Positions 48,946 through 58,645 are shown, counted from the stretch's first letter. The stretch: DNA of 64,000 bases from CAVSQX01 sp963730225 (GCA_963730225.1 CAVSQX010000004.1:682001-746000), one strand, 5' to 3'. The notes: generated from the sequence alone by a model not told the origin. Program-made: numbers and translations.

Positions 48946-50427
48946 TTAAAATAGCTTTAGGAACGGCAGATCGGATGATCCCATGAGGTACTCATCGACG
49001 GCGTGTGCCGCGCACCGGCCCTCGCTAATTGCCCAAACTATCAGGCTTTGCCCACGGCGGATATCGCCGGCGGCGAAAACGCCTTGGACGCTGCTCATGT
49101 ACCTGTCATTCACCAGTACATTGCCGCGCGAGTCCTTAGCCAATCCGAGCTGCTCGATGGGGCCGGGATGCTCGGGATGGACGAAACCCAGGGCCAGCAG
49201 GCACAGATCGCAATCGAGCTCGAACTCGGCACCGGGGGTTTCCTTCATCTTCACCGGCCGGCTGCCGTTCATTTCCCATTCCAGCCGAATCGCGTGAAGA
49301 CGCTGAACGTGGCCGTTGGCGCCGCTGAATTTTTTGGTGTTGATGGCGAAATCGCGGCAGTCTTTTCCGCCGGCGACACCGGCTGCCTCTTCGTGGGCGC
49401 CGCTGGTGCGATAGATCATCGGCCAATAGGGCCAGGGCATATCCGCCTCCCGGCCGTCGGGAGGTTTGGGCAGAAGCTCGAATTGCTGAACGCTTTTGCA
49501 TCCCTGCCGAAGCGCGGTGCCGAGACAGTCGGCGCCGGTGTCGCCGCCGCCGAGAATGATGACGTGCTTGTCCTTGGCGGTAATCTGGTTCTCCACCTCG
49601 TCGCCGAGATTGCGCTTGTTCTGCTGCGGCAGATAATCCATGGCGAAATGGATGCCATCGAGTTCACGGCCGGGCACCGGAAGATCGCGGGCCTTGGTCG
49701 CTCCGCCGCAGAGCACGATCGCATCGAAATTCTTTCGCAAATCCTCGACGTTGATGTCGAACCCGACGTTGGCGTTGACGACGAATTCGATTCCCTCTTC
49801 GGCCATCAGATCGACACGGCGCTGGACGATCTGCTTCTCCAGTTTGAAGTTGGGGATGCCGTACGTGAGCAGCCCGCCGATGCGATCGGCCCGCTCGAAA
49901 ACGGTGACGCGGTGCCCGGCCTTGTTGAGTTGAGCGGCCGCCGCCAAACCGGCCGGGCCGGACCCGACGATCGCCACTTTTTTCCCGGTCCGAATCGCTG
50001 GCGGCTCGGGCTTGATCCATCCCTCAGCGAACGCGCGGTCGATGATGTTCTGCTCGACCAGCTTGATCGTCACCGGCTTTTCGTTGATGCCCAGCACGCA
50101 CGCTTCCTCGCACGGGGCCGGACAGACGCGGCCGGTGAATTCGGGGAAATTGTTCGTCTTGAGCAACATCGCCAGCGCGTCCTGCCAGCGGTTGCGGTAG
50201 ACCAGATCGTTCCATTCCGGAATGATGTTCCCCAGCGGACAGCCGTTGTTGCAGAAGGGAATTCCGCAATCCATGCAGCGCCCGCCCTGCTCGCGGAGTT
50301 TGGTTTCGTGGGCCTTCTGATCGCCGAAGGGGACGTAGATTTCCTGCCAATCGAGAATGCGAAGATCGACCGGCTTTCGGCTGGGCGTCTGACGGGGAGA
50401 TTCTTTGAAACCGGTCGGTTTTCCCAT
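48946..50427 (-). CDS. gltD: Glutamate synthase [NADPH] small chain
   Basis: 493 residues from ATG 50427 (MGKPTGFKES). Passes electrons from NADPH via FAD and [4Fe-4S] clusters to the large subunit. The cluster Cys motifs are 'CMDCGIPFCNNGCPLGN' and 'RVCPAPCEEACVLGINE'. Two dinucleotide folds are seen: 'KKVAIVGSGPAGLAAAAQLN' (FAD) and 'KHVIILGGGDTGADCLGTAL' (NADPH). 'GVFAAGDIRRGQSLIVWAIS' closes the FAD domain. It is downstream of gltB in the same direction with a 132-bp gap that holds an inverted repeat. Confidence 0.96.
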   Translation of the reverse strand: MGKPTGFKESPRQTPSRKPVDLRILDWQEIYVPFGDQKAHETKLREQGGRCMDCGIPFCNNGCPLGNIIPEWNDLVYRNRWQDALAMLLKTNNFPEFTGRVCPAPCEEACVLGINEKPVTIKLVEQNIIDRAFAEGWIKPEPPAIRTGKKVAIVGSGPAGLAAAAQLNKAGHRVTVFERADRIGGLLTYGIPNFKLEKQIVQRRVDLMAEEGIEFVVNANVGFDINVEDLRKNFDAIVLCGGATKARDLPVPGRELDGIHFAMDYLPQQNKRNLGDEVENQITAKDKHVIILGGGDTGADCLGTALRQGCKSVQQFELLPKPPDGREADMPWPYWPMIYRTSGAHEEAAGVAGGKDCRDFAINTKKFSGANGHVQRLHAIRLEWEMNGSRPVKMKETPGAEFELDCDLCLLALGFVHPEHPGPIEQLGLAKDSRGNVLVNDRYMSSVQGVFAAGDIRRGQSLIVWAISEGRCAAHAVDEYLMGSSDLPFLKLF

Positions 50428-50454
50428 TAGTCGCTCGGCGATTGAAATGTGAAT

Positions 50455-50530
50455 TAACCACGGAGACACAGAGAACACGGAGAAAGCAAGATTAATTTCC
50501 TCCTCCGTGCTCTCCGTGTCTCCGTGGTTA
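50455..50530. repeat. Long imperfect inverted repeat between gltB and gltD
   Basis: Arms of 28 bp (50455-50482 and 50503-50530) pair with two mismatches; the arm starts TAACCACGGAGACAC. The units contain a repeated CACGGAGA-like word. The loop is 20 bases (AAAGCAAGATTAATTTCCTC). It lies in the gltB-gltD intercistronic gap and could stabilise or attenuate the message. Confidence 0.88.
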
Positions 50531-50559
50531 CATCACATTCGATTCTCCAAAAAAATTCG

Positions 50560-53500
50560 TTAAACCGTCGCGGTCTGCCGCTGCGCCAGTTTTCTTGCGC
50601 GCTCCTCGATTTCCGCCCGCCGTTCGAGGGCAAGCCGGTAATCATTCGGCATCACTTTCACAAACAGCCGGGATTCTTTTTCCCAATTGGCGAGAATCGC
50701 CGACGCGACCGTCGACCCGGTGAATTTCACATGATTCTCGAGCAACCGGCGCAGCGTGGCGATGTCATCGGGCCGATCGGAAGGTTCGAGACTGACCATG
50801 TCGAGATTGCACAGGTCGCGGAATCGGCCGTCGTCGTCGTAGACGTAGGCAATTCCACCGCTCATTCCGGCGGCGAAATTTCGGCCGGTGGGGCCGAGCA
50901 CGATCACGCGGCCGCCGGTCATGTATTCGCAGCCGTGATCGCCGCAGCCTTCGACGACGGCCTCGGCGCCGCTGTTGCGAACGCAAAAGCGCTCACCGAC
51001 GACGCCACGGAGATAAATTTCGCCTTCGGTGGCTCCGTAGGCAATCACGTTTCCGGCGATGATGTTTTCGCTGGCTTTGAAGGTGGCATGCTTCGGCGGA
51101 TAGACGGCGATCTTCCCGCCGGAAAGTCCCTTGCCCACGTAATCGTTGGCATCGCCTTCCAGCAGCAGCGTGACGCCGCGGGCCAGGAAGCAGCCGAAGC
51201 TTTGGCCGGCGTGGCCGAAGAATTTGAAGGTGATGGTGTCCGCCGGCAAACCGGTGTGGCCGAATTTTTTGGCGATCTCGCCGCTGAGCGTGGTGCCGAC
51301 AGTGCGATTGGTGTTACGGATCGGCATTTCGCGGTGAATTTTTTCGCCGCGCTCCAGCGCGGGAGCAGCCTGCGGAATCAGATGCGTATTGTCGAGCGAA
51401 TTCGACAGGCCGTGGTCCTGTTTCTCGATGTTCCGCAGCGCTCCGTTGCCGATCTGCGGTTGGGGAACAACTAGAATCGGGGAGAGATCGACGTTTTTCG
51501 CTTTCCAATGGCTCGACAGATCGGCGAATTGCAGCAAATCGCTGCGGCCGATCATGTCGGCGACGTGAGCGATGCCCAGTTGGGCCATGATTTCGCGGAG
51601 TTCCTCAGCAACGAAGAACATGAAGTTGACCACATGCTCGGGCTTGCCGGCGAATTTTTTCCGCAGATCGGGGTCCTGCGTGGCGATGCCGACGGGGCAG
51701 GTGTTCAGATGGCACACCCGCATCATGATGCATCCGCTGGCGATGAGCGGCGCGGTGCTGAAGCCGAATTCCTCGGCACCGAGCAGGGCGGCGATCGCCA
51801 CGTCGCGGCCGGTTTTGATCTGGCCGTCGGTCTGCACAAGCACCCGGCCGCGCAGGCCGTTGAGAACCAGCGTTTGCTGCGTTTCGGCTAATCCCAATTC
51901 CCACGGCAGGCCGGCGTACTTGATGCTCGTGAGCGGGGAAGCTCCGGTGCCGCCGCCGTCGCCGGAGATGAGAATGTGATCGGCCTTGGCCTTGGCCACG
52001 CCGGCGGCGACGGTGCCGACGCCGACTTCGCTGACCAATTTCACGCTGACACGGGCCGCTGGATTCACGCTTTTCAAATCGTGAATGAGCTGCGCCAAAT
52101 CCTCGATGGAATAAATGTCGTGATGCGGCGGCGGCGAGATGAGTCCGACTCCGGGCGTGGAATGGCGAATCTTGCCGATGTATTCATCGACCTTGTAGCC
52201 CGGAAGCTGCCCGCCCTCGCCGGGCTTGGCGCCCTGGGCCATTTTGATCTGCAATTCCTCGGCGTTGACGAGATATTCGGTGGTCACGCCGAAGCGCGCG
52301 GAAGCCACCTGCTTGATCGCGCTGCGCCGCCAGATGATCGGCTTGCCGTTCTCGTCGACTTTGTCGGGCTTGAACCGCTCGGGGTCTTCGCCGCCTTCGC
52401 CGGTATTGGATTTCCCGCCGATGGCGTTCATAGCGATGGCCAGATTCTCGTGCGCTTCCTTGCTGATCGAGCCGAAGCTCATCGCGCCGGTGACGAATCG
52501 CTTGACGATTTCTTTGGCCGGCTCGACCTGATCCAGCGGAATCGGCGTGGCGGACTTTTTGAAATTCAGCAGCCCGCGAATCGTGCAGCGATGCTGCGTC
52601 TCGTCATCTACCAGCTTGGAATATTCCTTGAATGTCGGATACCCGGTGATTCGCACCGCCTGCTGCAATTTGGCGACGGTGTCAGGATTCCACAGGTGAT
52701 ATTCGCCGTCGCGCCGCCATTGGTATTGGCCGCCGTTGTCCAGCACGTTGCCGTCCACGTCGATCGGCGGAAAACCGCGGTGATGCCGGGCCAGTGATTC
52801 GCGCGCGATGATGTCCAGCGCGACACCCTGAATTCGACTGGCGGTGTGTGTGAAATATTTGTCGATCACTTCCCTGGCGATGCCGATCGCCTCAAAAATC
52901 TGGGCGCCGCGGTAGCTCTGCACGGTGGAGATGCCCATTTTGCTGGCGACTTTGATGATGCTCTTGTTAGCGGCTTTGATGTAATTCTTCTCCGCCTTTT
53001 CCAGCGAAATTTCGGATGGGAACATTTTCGAGCGGTGCATGTCGGCCAACGTCTCAAACGCCACGTATGGATTGATCGCGCCGGCGCCGTAGCCGATGAG
53101 CAGGCAGAAATGATGGGCCTCGCGCGCCTCGCCGGTTTCGATCACCAGCCCGCACTGCGTGCGTGTTCCTTCGCGGATCAGATGATGATGCACGGCGGCA
53201 GTGGCCAGCAGACTGGGAATCGGCGCGTGGACCGCATCGACGCCGCGGTCGGAGAGAATGACGATCGACGCGCCGGCTTTCACCTGACGAGAAACTTCGG
53301 CGCAGACTTCATCCACCGCTTTGCCCAGCGCCGCTTCGCCGTCGGCGACCTTGAACAAAATCGGGACCGTCACCGATCGCAAATCGCCTTTGCTCACCTC
53401 GCGCAGCTTGGCCAGATCGTGATTGCTCAAAATCGGCTGCTTTAGCTTGATCAGATGACAGTGCTTGGGAGTTTCGCCCAGCAGATTTCCTTCGCGGCCT

Positions 53501-55149
53501 AGATAGGTGTAAAGCGAAGTGACCAGCGATTCAAAATTCGCATCCAGCGGGGGATTGGTCACCTGCGCGAAAAGCTGCTTGAAATAGCTGTACAGCAACT
53601 GCGGCCGATCGCTGAGGCACGCCAGCGGCGTATCGGTGCCCATGGAGCCGATGTTTTCCTGCCCCGCGGTGGCCATCGGGGCGAGGATGAATTTGATGTC
53701 TTCGTTGGTGTATCCAAAGGCGTGCTGACGAACCAGCAGCGTGTCGTGGTCGGGCACGGGAACATTGGACGGCGACGGCAGATCGTCCAGCGGAATCAGG
53801 TTCTCTTCGAGCCACCTTCGCCACGGCCGACTGTCGACCAGTTCGCGCTTGATCTCCTGGTCGTCGACGATGCGGCCCTGCTTCATGTCCACCAGGAAAA
53901 TCTTTCCAGGCTGTAACCGCCATTTGCGAAGGACGCGCGACGGATCGACCGGCAGCACGCCCACTTCGCTGGCCATGATGACCAGATCGTCCTTGGTGAC
54001 GTAGTATCGGCTGGGGCGAAGGCCGTTGCGATCGAGCACCGCGCCGATGACGCTGCCGTTGGTGAAGGAAATGCTCGCCGGGCCGTCCCACGGCTCCATC
54101 AGGCAGGCGTGGTATTCGTAAAACGCCTTCAAATCCGAATCCATTTGCGTGTGATTTTGCCATGCTTCGGGAATCGCCATCAGCACGGCGTGCGGCAGGC
54201 TGCGGCCGTTGACGGCGAGAAACTGAATCATGTTGTCCAGCGTCGCCGAGTCGGAGCCGGATTCGGTGAGGATGGGATACATCTTCTGAAGTTCGTCGCC
54301 GAAGGCCTCGCTTTGCAGCGAGCCGTAGCGGGCTCGCATCCAGTTGCGGTTGCCGCGGAGCGTGTTGATTTCACCGTTGTGCGCGAGGTAGCGGAAGGGA
54401 TGGGCGAGCTGCCAACTGGGAAACGTGTTGGTGCTGAATCGGCTGTGGACCATCGCCAGTGCGCTTTGGAAATCGGGATCTTTTAAATCCAGAAAATAAT
54501 CGCGCAGTTGCGTGGCCGTCAGCATTCCCTTGTAAATGGTTCGGTTGGCCGAGAGAAGACAGATGTAGAACTGTTCTCGCGCGGCCTGGGAAAGCGAATT
54601 GCCGCCGAGCTCGATTTCATTTTCGGTGCGCTGACGAACGAGATAGAGCCGGCGATCGAAATCTTTTTTGTTGAAGAACATCTCGCCGGCAGAGACGAAC
54701 ATCTGGCGGATTTTGGGCTCGACGCGCTTCGGTGTCGCGCCGACGAAACGATCATCCACCGGCACATCGCGCCAGCCCAGCACCTTCATTCCGTTTTCTT
54801 TGGCGATACGCTCGAAGATGCGTTCGCATTCGTGCCGCATCACCATGTCCTGCGGCAGGAAAGTCATTCCCACGCCGTACTGCCCCTGCGGCGGGAGCGT
54901 GATGTTGAGCTTGGCGGCCTCGCGGCGGAAGAATTTGTCGGGGGTTTGCACCAGCAGGCCGGCGCCGTCGCCGCTGTCTTCCTCGCAGCCGCAGGCGCCA
55001 CGATGGTTCATGTTTTCCAGCATCAGCAGCGCATCAGAGACAATCTGATGCGAAGCCGCCCCTTTCAAATGGCAGATGAACCCGACGCCGCAGGCGTCGT
55101 GTTCGTAGGCAGGATGATAAAGGCCCTGTGCGGGCGGCAAGCCTTTCAT
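50560..55149 (-). CDS. gltB: Glutamate synthase large chain
   Basis: 1529 residues from ATG 55149 (MKGLPPAQGLY). Forms two glutamates from 2-oxoglutarate and glutamine. The N-terminal class II amidotransferase has the nucleophile Cys at position 20 in 'AYEHDACGVGFICHLKG', exposed after propeptide removal. The central and FMN domains have 'AEELQIKMAQGAKPGEGGQL' and 'ISGDGGGTGASPLTSIKYAG'. The [3Fe-4S] Cys are in 'SGCIMMRVCHLNTCPVGIAT'. The C-terminal GXGXG domain has 'GAEAVVEGCGDHGCEYMTGG'. Complete in one frame. The longer open frame to 55248 has no support. Confidence 0.97.
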   Translation of the reverse strand: MKGLPPAQGLYHPAYEHDACGVGFICHLKGAASHQIVSDALLMLENMNHRGACGCEEDSGDGAGLLVQTPDKFFRREAAKLNITLPPQGQYGVGMTFLPQDMVMRHECERIFERIAKENGMKVLGWRDVPVDDRFVGATPKRVEPKIRQMFVSAGEMFFNKKDFDRRLYLVRQRTENEIELGGNSLSQAAREQFYICLLSANRTIYKGMLTATQLRDYFLDLKDPDFQSALAMVHSRFSTNTFPSWQLAHPFRYLAHNGEINTLRGNRNWMRARYGSLQSEAFGDELQKMYPILTESGSDSATLDNMIQFLAVNGRSLPHAVLMAIPEAWQNHTQMDSDLKAFYEYHACLMEPWDGPASISFTNGSVIGAVLDRNGLRPSRYYVTKDDLVIMASEVGVLPVDPSRVLRKWRLQPGKIFLVDMKQGRIVDDQEIKRELVDSRPWRRWLEENLIPLDDLPSPSNVPVPDHDTLLVRQHAFGYTNEDIKFILAPMATAGQENIGSMGTDTPLACLSDRPQLLYSYFKQLFAQVTNPPLDANFESLVTSLYTYLGREGNLLGETPKHCHLIKLKQPILSNHDLAKLREVSKGDLRSVTVPILFKVADGEAALGKAVDEVCAEVSRQVKAGASIVILSDRGVDAVHAPIPSLLATAAVHHHLIREGTRTQCGLVIETGEAREAHHFCLLIGYGAGAINPYVAFETLADMHRSKMFPSEISLEKAEKNYIKAANKSIIKVASKMGISTVQSYRGAQIFEAIGIAREVIDKYFTHTASRIQGVALDIIARESLARHHRGFPPIDVDGNVLDNGGQYQWRRDGEYHLWNPDTVAKLQQAVRITGYPTFKEYSKLVDDETQHRCTIRGLLNFKKSATPIPLDQVEPAKEIVKRFVTGAMSFGSISKEAHENLAIAMNAIGGKSNTGEGGEDPERFKPDKVDENGKPIIWRRSAIKQVASARFGVTTEYLVNAEELQIKMAQGAKPGEGGQLPGYKVDEYIGKIRHSTPGVGLISPPPHHDIYSIEDLAQLIHDLKSVNPAARVSVKLVSEVGVGTVAAGVAKAKADHILISGDGGGTGASPLTSIKYAGLPWELGLAETQQTLVLNGLRGRVLVQTDGQIKTGRDVAIAALLGAEEFGFSTAPLIASGCIMMRVCHLNTCPVGIATQDPDLRKKFAGKPEHVVNFMFFVAEELREIMAQLGIAHVADMIGRSDLLQFADLSSHWKAKNVDLSPILVVPQPQIGNGALRNIEKQDHGLSNSLDNTHLIPQAAPALERGEKIHREMPIRNTNRTVGTTLSGEIAKKFGHTGLPADTITFKFFGHAGQSFGCFLARGVTLLLEGDANDYVGKGLSGGKIAVYPPKHATFKASENIIAGNVIAYGATEGEIYLRGVVGERFCVRNSGAEAVVEGCGDHGCEYMTGGRVIVLGPTGRNFAAGMSGGIAYVYDDDGRFRDLCNLDMVSLEPSDRPDDIATLRRLLENHVKFTGSTVASAILANWEKESRLFVKVMPNDYRLALERRAEIEERARKLAQRQTATV

Positions 55150-55494
55150 GCGATTATGCAGGATTGAACTCCGAAACGGACCGGCTCGAACCGATCGACC
55201 GACAATGTATCGCTTTTCAGCCCAGCGGCAACGAAAACCCGGTTCCATGCCAACGACGGCTCAAACCCCAGGCTTTGTTGCCCAAAAAATGGGCGGCAGC
55301 ACCACCGTTCCGGCCTGTCCTGGGCCGGATTGCCTCGCTTCTGCGCGGTAAAGCCGGATCAGTCGCCCGGCCTCTCCTCGTAATGCAAACCGCGCTCCCT
55401 ATCGCCTGGGGATTTGCCCTTTGCCGCGGAAGGGCGAATGTCTACCATCGTAGGCGAGGTATCTTGACCGAGACGGTTCTGGAAGGAGTCATCC
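55150..55494. other. Intergenic region between gltB and sodC
   Basis: 345 bp between divergent genes. No ORF with a recognisable motif is seen; it should hold the divergent promoters. A GGAAGGAG ribosome-binding site lies at its right end, just before sodC. Confidence 0.5.
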
Positions 55495-56064
55495 ATGAGA
55501 GAATCTCGCCCGCATCTGCTTTCGCTTTTTTCTTGTTTGATAATGCTCGTGGCCGGTTACAGAGCCATCGCCGCCGACACCGACGCCGTTGTAAAAGCTG
55601 TCGCCGATGTGAAACCATCGGCTGCCGCCACGACGCAGCCGACCAATAGCGATGTTCACGGCACCGTCACCTTCACGCAGCAGGACGGCAAAGTTACGTT
55701 CGTCGCCGACATAGACGGCCTGGAACCCAACACCAAACATGGCTTCCACATCCACAGTAAAGGCGATCTCAGCGCCCCCGATCTTTCCAGCGCGGGCGGG
55801 CACTTCAATCCAACCCACGAGAAGCACGGCGGCCCGAATTCGCCGCACCATCATCTGGGCGATCTGGGAAATCTAACCGCCGACGACAAAGGCCACGCCC
55901 ATCTTGAAGGTGATGTTCCCGACGTGACGTTGGACAAGGAAGGCGACCATTCGATCATCAATCGCTCGGTCATTATTCATGCCAAGGAAGACGATCTGCA
56001 TTCCCAGCCATCGGGTGATTCCGGGGCGCGAGTTGCGGGCGGCGTGATCGAATTGCAAAACTAA
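55495..56064 (+). CDS. sodC: Cu/Zn superoxide dismutase
   Basis: 189 residues with a signal peptide (core 'LSLFSCLIMLVAGYRAIAAD'), so periplasmic or extracellular. Removes superoxide. The Cu ligands are seen in 'NTKHGFHIHSKGDLSAPD', with the bridging and Zn His in 'GGHFNPTHEKHGGPNSPHHH' and Asp in 'HLEGDVPDVTLDKEGDHSII'. The last Cu His is in 'SVIIHAKEDDLHSQPSGDSG', followed by the conserved active-site Arg in 'ARVAGGVIE'. The ECF sigma factor gene starts 33 bp downstream on the same strand, so an operon is likely. Confidence 0.95.
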   Translation: MRESRPHLLSLFSCLIMLVAGYRAIAADTDAVVKAVADVKPSAAATTQPTNSDVHGTVTFTQQDGKVTFVADIDGLEPNTKHGFHIHSKGDLSAPDLSSAGGHFNPTHEKHGGPNSPHHHLGDLGNLTADDKGHAHLEGDVPDVTLDKEGDHSIINRSVIIHAKEDDLHSQPSGDSGARVAGGVIELQN

Positions 56065-56097
56065 TCCGCTGCGATTGCGCCTAGGGCGTCATTTCAC

Positions 56098-56661
56098 GTG
56101 ATCGATCCGTCCGCAAAAAATGATCTGGACCTGATGCGCGCCATCGCCACTGGCGATCGCATCGCGCTGGCTGCATTTTACGATCGACACAGTGCCATGG
56201 TGCTGGCCGTGTGCACTCGAGTGCTGCAAGACGCGTCCGAGGCGGAAGATGTTGTGGTCGATGTCTTTTTTGAAATCTGGACCCGGGCGGACCGCTACAA
56301 CTTGAATCGTGGATCGCCGCTGGCCTATCTGCTGATTTTGGCCCGCAGCCGGTCGATCGACCGCAAACGATCGCGCGGTATCCGACCGGGTCTGATCTCC
56401 GACTCGGCAGCAGTTAAGCAACAGCCATCCACAAGAGCGGCTCCGGCTCAATCGACCGATCTCAACGAGCAGCGGCAGCTTGTCCGCGCCGCCCTGGAAA
56501 GCCTCGAACCGGCCCAGCGTCAGGCGCTGGAATGTTCTTTCTACGACGATTTGAGCCACAGCGAGATCGCCCAACGGCTGAATAAGCCGTTGGGGACCGT
56601 AAAAACTTATATTCGGCAGGGACTCATCCGCCTGCGTGAGAATCTGCGTAATAAACAATGA
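56098..56661 (+). CDS. ECF-type RNA polymerase sigma factor
   Basis: 187 residues, GTG start. Region 2 is 'ALAAFYDRHSAMVLAVCTRV' to 'EAEDVVVDVFFEIWTRADRY' and 'GSPLAYLLILARSRSIDRKR'; region 4 is 'LEPAQRQALECSFYDDLSHS' and 'EIAQRLNKPLGTVKTYIRQG'. It resembles SigK/ECF19-like factors controlled by RskA-type anti-sigma factors. The stop overlaps the anti-sigma gene by four bases. It may direct expression of sodC and its own operon. Confidence 0.93.
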   Translation: MIDPSAKNDLDLMRAIATGDRIALAAFYDRHSAMVLAVCTRVLQDASEAEDVVVDVFFEIWTRADRYNLNRGSPLAYLLILARSRSIDRKRSRGIRPGLISDSAAVKQQPSTRAAPAQSTDLNEQRQLVRAALESLEPAQRQALECSFYDDLSHSEIAQRLNKPLGTVKTYIRQGLIRLRENLRNKQ

Positions 56662-57503
56662 GGGCTGGCCGAGCGCGCTTGGCCGAAATGATACATGTGA
56701 CCTGCGAGGAACGACGAGACTTGCTGTTGTTGTATGTGCTGGACGCACTGGACGCCGAGCAAAAGGAGGAATTGCGCGCTCACCTGGCCGGCGGTTGTCC
56801 CGCATGCGCCGGCGCCTTGGCCGAGGCCGAAGCGACGCTGGCGGCCGTGCCGATGGGGCTGGAGGCCGTCGAGCCGTCGGCGTCGGTGCGGAAGCGATTG
56901 ATGGATCGGATCGAGGCGTTGCCGATGCCCGATGCGGATCGGTTGCCGGATAATTTCGCGGTTCGGATGTTTCGGATTCTGGTCCCCGCCGCCGTCGCCG
57001 CGGGGCTGGCGGTCATCATCACGCATGCGGTGGTGACTCGAAATCTCAATCAGGCGCAGCTTCGCTCGGCGGAGTTGGAAACGCTATTGAACGCGCGCCA
57101 GCAGCAGGTCGAGACGCTAGCCGGGCAGTTGCAGCACCAGCAGCAAGTGGTTGATTTCTTGAAATGCCCGGACCTGAAAGTGGTGCAACTCGATGGCGGA
57201 AAAGCTCAGCCGACGGCCGTGGCGGGATTGTTTTGCGATCCCGACACAAAACAGTGGCTGCTGCTGACAAAGGGGTTGGCGCCACTGCCGGCGGGCAAGA
57301 CGTACGAATTGTGGTGCATCACGGCCAGTCAGAAGAAAATCCGCACCGGCACGTTCGATGTGGATGGGCAAGGCAACGCAAGCCTGATGATGCCGATGCC
57401 GACCGACGTTGGCCCGCTGGCCGCCGCCGCGGTCACCGATGAACCGGCCGGCGGTGTGGATCAACCGACGGGTTCCATTCAACTGCTCGGAAAGCTCCAG
57501 TAG
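56658..57503 (+). CDS. RskA-type anti-sigma factor
   Basis: 281 residues; ATGA overlap with the sigma factor. The N-terminal zf-HC2-like zinc site is visible as His/Cys in 'IHVTCEERRDLLLLYVLDAL' and 'RAHLAGGCPACAGALAEAEA'. One membrane segment 'MFRILVPAAVAAGLAVIITH' is followed by a periplasmic coiled coil ('NLNQAQLRSAELETLLNARQ'), then an RskA C-terminal domain ('LPAGKTYELWCITASQKKIR'). It should hold the sigma factor at the membrane until a signal triggers proteolysis. A site-2 protease gene lies 0.4 kb downstream on the other strand and is a candidate for the cleavage. Confidence 0.92.
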   Translation: MRAGRARLAEMIHVTCEERRDLLLLYVLDALDAEQKEELRAHLAGGCPACAGALAEAEATLAAVPMGLEAVEPSASVRKRLMDRIEALPMPDADRLPDNFAVRMFRILVPAAVAAGLAVIITHAVVTRNLNQAQLRSAELETLLNARQQQVETLAGQLQHQQQVVDFLKCPDLKVVQLDGGKAQPTAVAGLFCDPDTKQWLLLTKGLAPLPAGKTYELWCITASQKKIRTGTFDVDGQGNASLMMPMPTDVGPLAAAAVTDEPAGGVDQPTGSIQLLGKLQ

Positions 57504-57516
57504 TTCGTTCGAATTT

Positions 57517-57783
57517 CTACGACGGCTTGGCCCGCCCCTTTTGTCCCTGCACGAAGCTGACGGCTCGATATCCCGCCTGATTCACCGCTTCCATCAGTTG
57601 CCCGATTGGCACGGCGCCGGGGGCCAGCAGAACCGAGGCTTGTCCGCTGGCAAAATCCACTTCGACTTCGCGCACTGAGGGATGGTCGGAAAGCGCCTTG
57701 CGGATCGCCTGTTCGCACGTATGGCAATGCATGCCTTCGATGCCGATCAACGCAAAGCGATCGTTACCCGCATTGCTGGACAT
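57517..57783 (-). CDS. Heavy-metal-associated (CopZ-like) protein
   Basis: 88 residues from ATG 57783. 'ALIGIEGMHCHTCEQAIRKA' contains the CxxC copper site (CHTC) of an HMA domain, and 'VREVEVDFASGQASVLLAPG' completes the fold. It may deliver Cu(I) or bind zinc or another thiophilic metal. No P-type ATPase is next to it. It sits beside the sodC operon, whose product needs copper, so a copper chaperone role is a reasonable inference. Confidence 0.88.
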   Translation of the reverse strand: MSSNAGNDRFALIGIEGMHCHTCEQAIRKALSDHPSVREVEVDFASGQASVLLAPGAVPIGQLMEAVNQAGYRAVSFVQGQKGRAKPS

Positions 57784-57858
57784 TTTTGCAACTCCCACGC
57801 CCGTCAAGTTACGCCGTGCGGAGGTGATTGGCAACCAAGTTTTCCCGGTGCATTTTCC

Positions 57859-58566
57859 TTAGTGGCCAAACAGTATGTGGTTGTACGATCTTCGAAAGAA
57901 TTCCTGGGTGAAGGCATCAAATCCAAGGCCCTGCATGACTTTGTTTTTTATAAGGTAGATCGTTTGCCAAACTCCCGGAATGAACAGGATCACGAAAAAC
58001 AAAACGAACATCATCGTCGAGCTCATCTGCCGGGTGCTCAGTTTTTGGCGGGTTTGCTCATCCAGATACGGGCTGATCACGCCAAAGCCGTCCAGCGGCG
58101 GAATCGGCAGCAGGTTGATGATGATGGAGATGATCTGCAATTGAGCCGAGACCGCCAAAAACACCTGTGAACCGGTCCATTGCTGCAGGTCGCTGCTGGG
58201 GCGAATCCAGCCGATCACCGGATGAAACGGCAGCGCCAGCAGAAGAAACAGCAGAAAATTCATCGCCGGCCCCGCCAATGAAACGGCCGACTTCCACAGC
58301 CGATTTCGCAGCAGATCGCGCCGGACATACGTCGCTCCGCCGGGAAGCGGAATTCCGCCCATCAACACAAACAGCGCCGGCAGCACGATGCTCATCATCG
58401 GATCGAGATAGTGAAGCGGATTGAGCGACAGCCCGCCGCGTTCCCGGATCGTGTAATCGCCGCCCAGATACGCCACCAAACCATGGGCGAACTCGTGCAG
58501 CACCACCGACAGAATCCAGCCGATGATTACGGCCCACAGCAGCGGATCAGAAAAGTCTCGATTCAC
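57859..58566 (-). CDS. Site-2 protease family (M50) membrane metalloprotease
   Basis: 235 residues from GTG 58566. Membrane zinc protease: 'LSVVLHEFAHGLVAYLGGDY' holds the HExxH motif and 'IIINLLPIPPLDGFGVISPY' the NxxPxxPLDG motif with the third metal ligand. Five or six hydrophobic segments are present; there is no PDZ domain, as in the short SpoIVFB/Rip3-free type. It is divergent from trpG, 79 bp away. It could take part in regulated intramembrane proteolysis of the anti-sigma factor nearby; this is inference. Confidence 0.88.
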   Translation of the reverse strand: MNRDFSDPLLWAVIIGWILSVVLHEFAHGLVAYLGGDYTIRERGGLSLNPLHYLDPMMSIVLPALFVLMGGIPLPGGATYVRRDLLRNRLWKSAVSLAGPAMNFLLFLLLALPFHPVIGWIRPSSDLQQWTGSQVFLAVSAQLQIISIIINLLPIPPLDGFGVISPYLDEQTRQKLSTRQMSSTMMFVLFFVILFIPGVWQTIYLIKNKVMQGLGFDAFTQEFFRRSYNHILFGH

Positions 58567-58645
58567 AGCGTTCTGTTCCCTGCAACTTCGATTGACTAAA
58601 ATCCGTGTTCGGCGATATTGCCGCGGCGATTCATCGCGCCCCAAC

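Noticed and set aside
49003..50430. 475-codon plus-strand ORF antisense to gltD
   Set aside because: gltD is unmistakable on the minus strand; this is a shadow frame.
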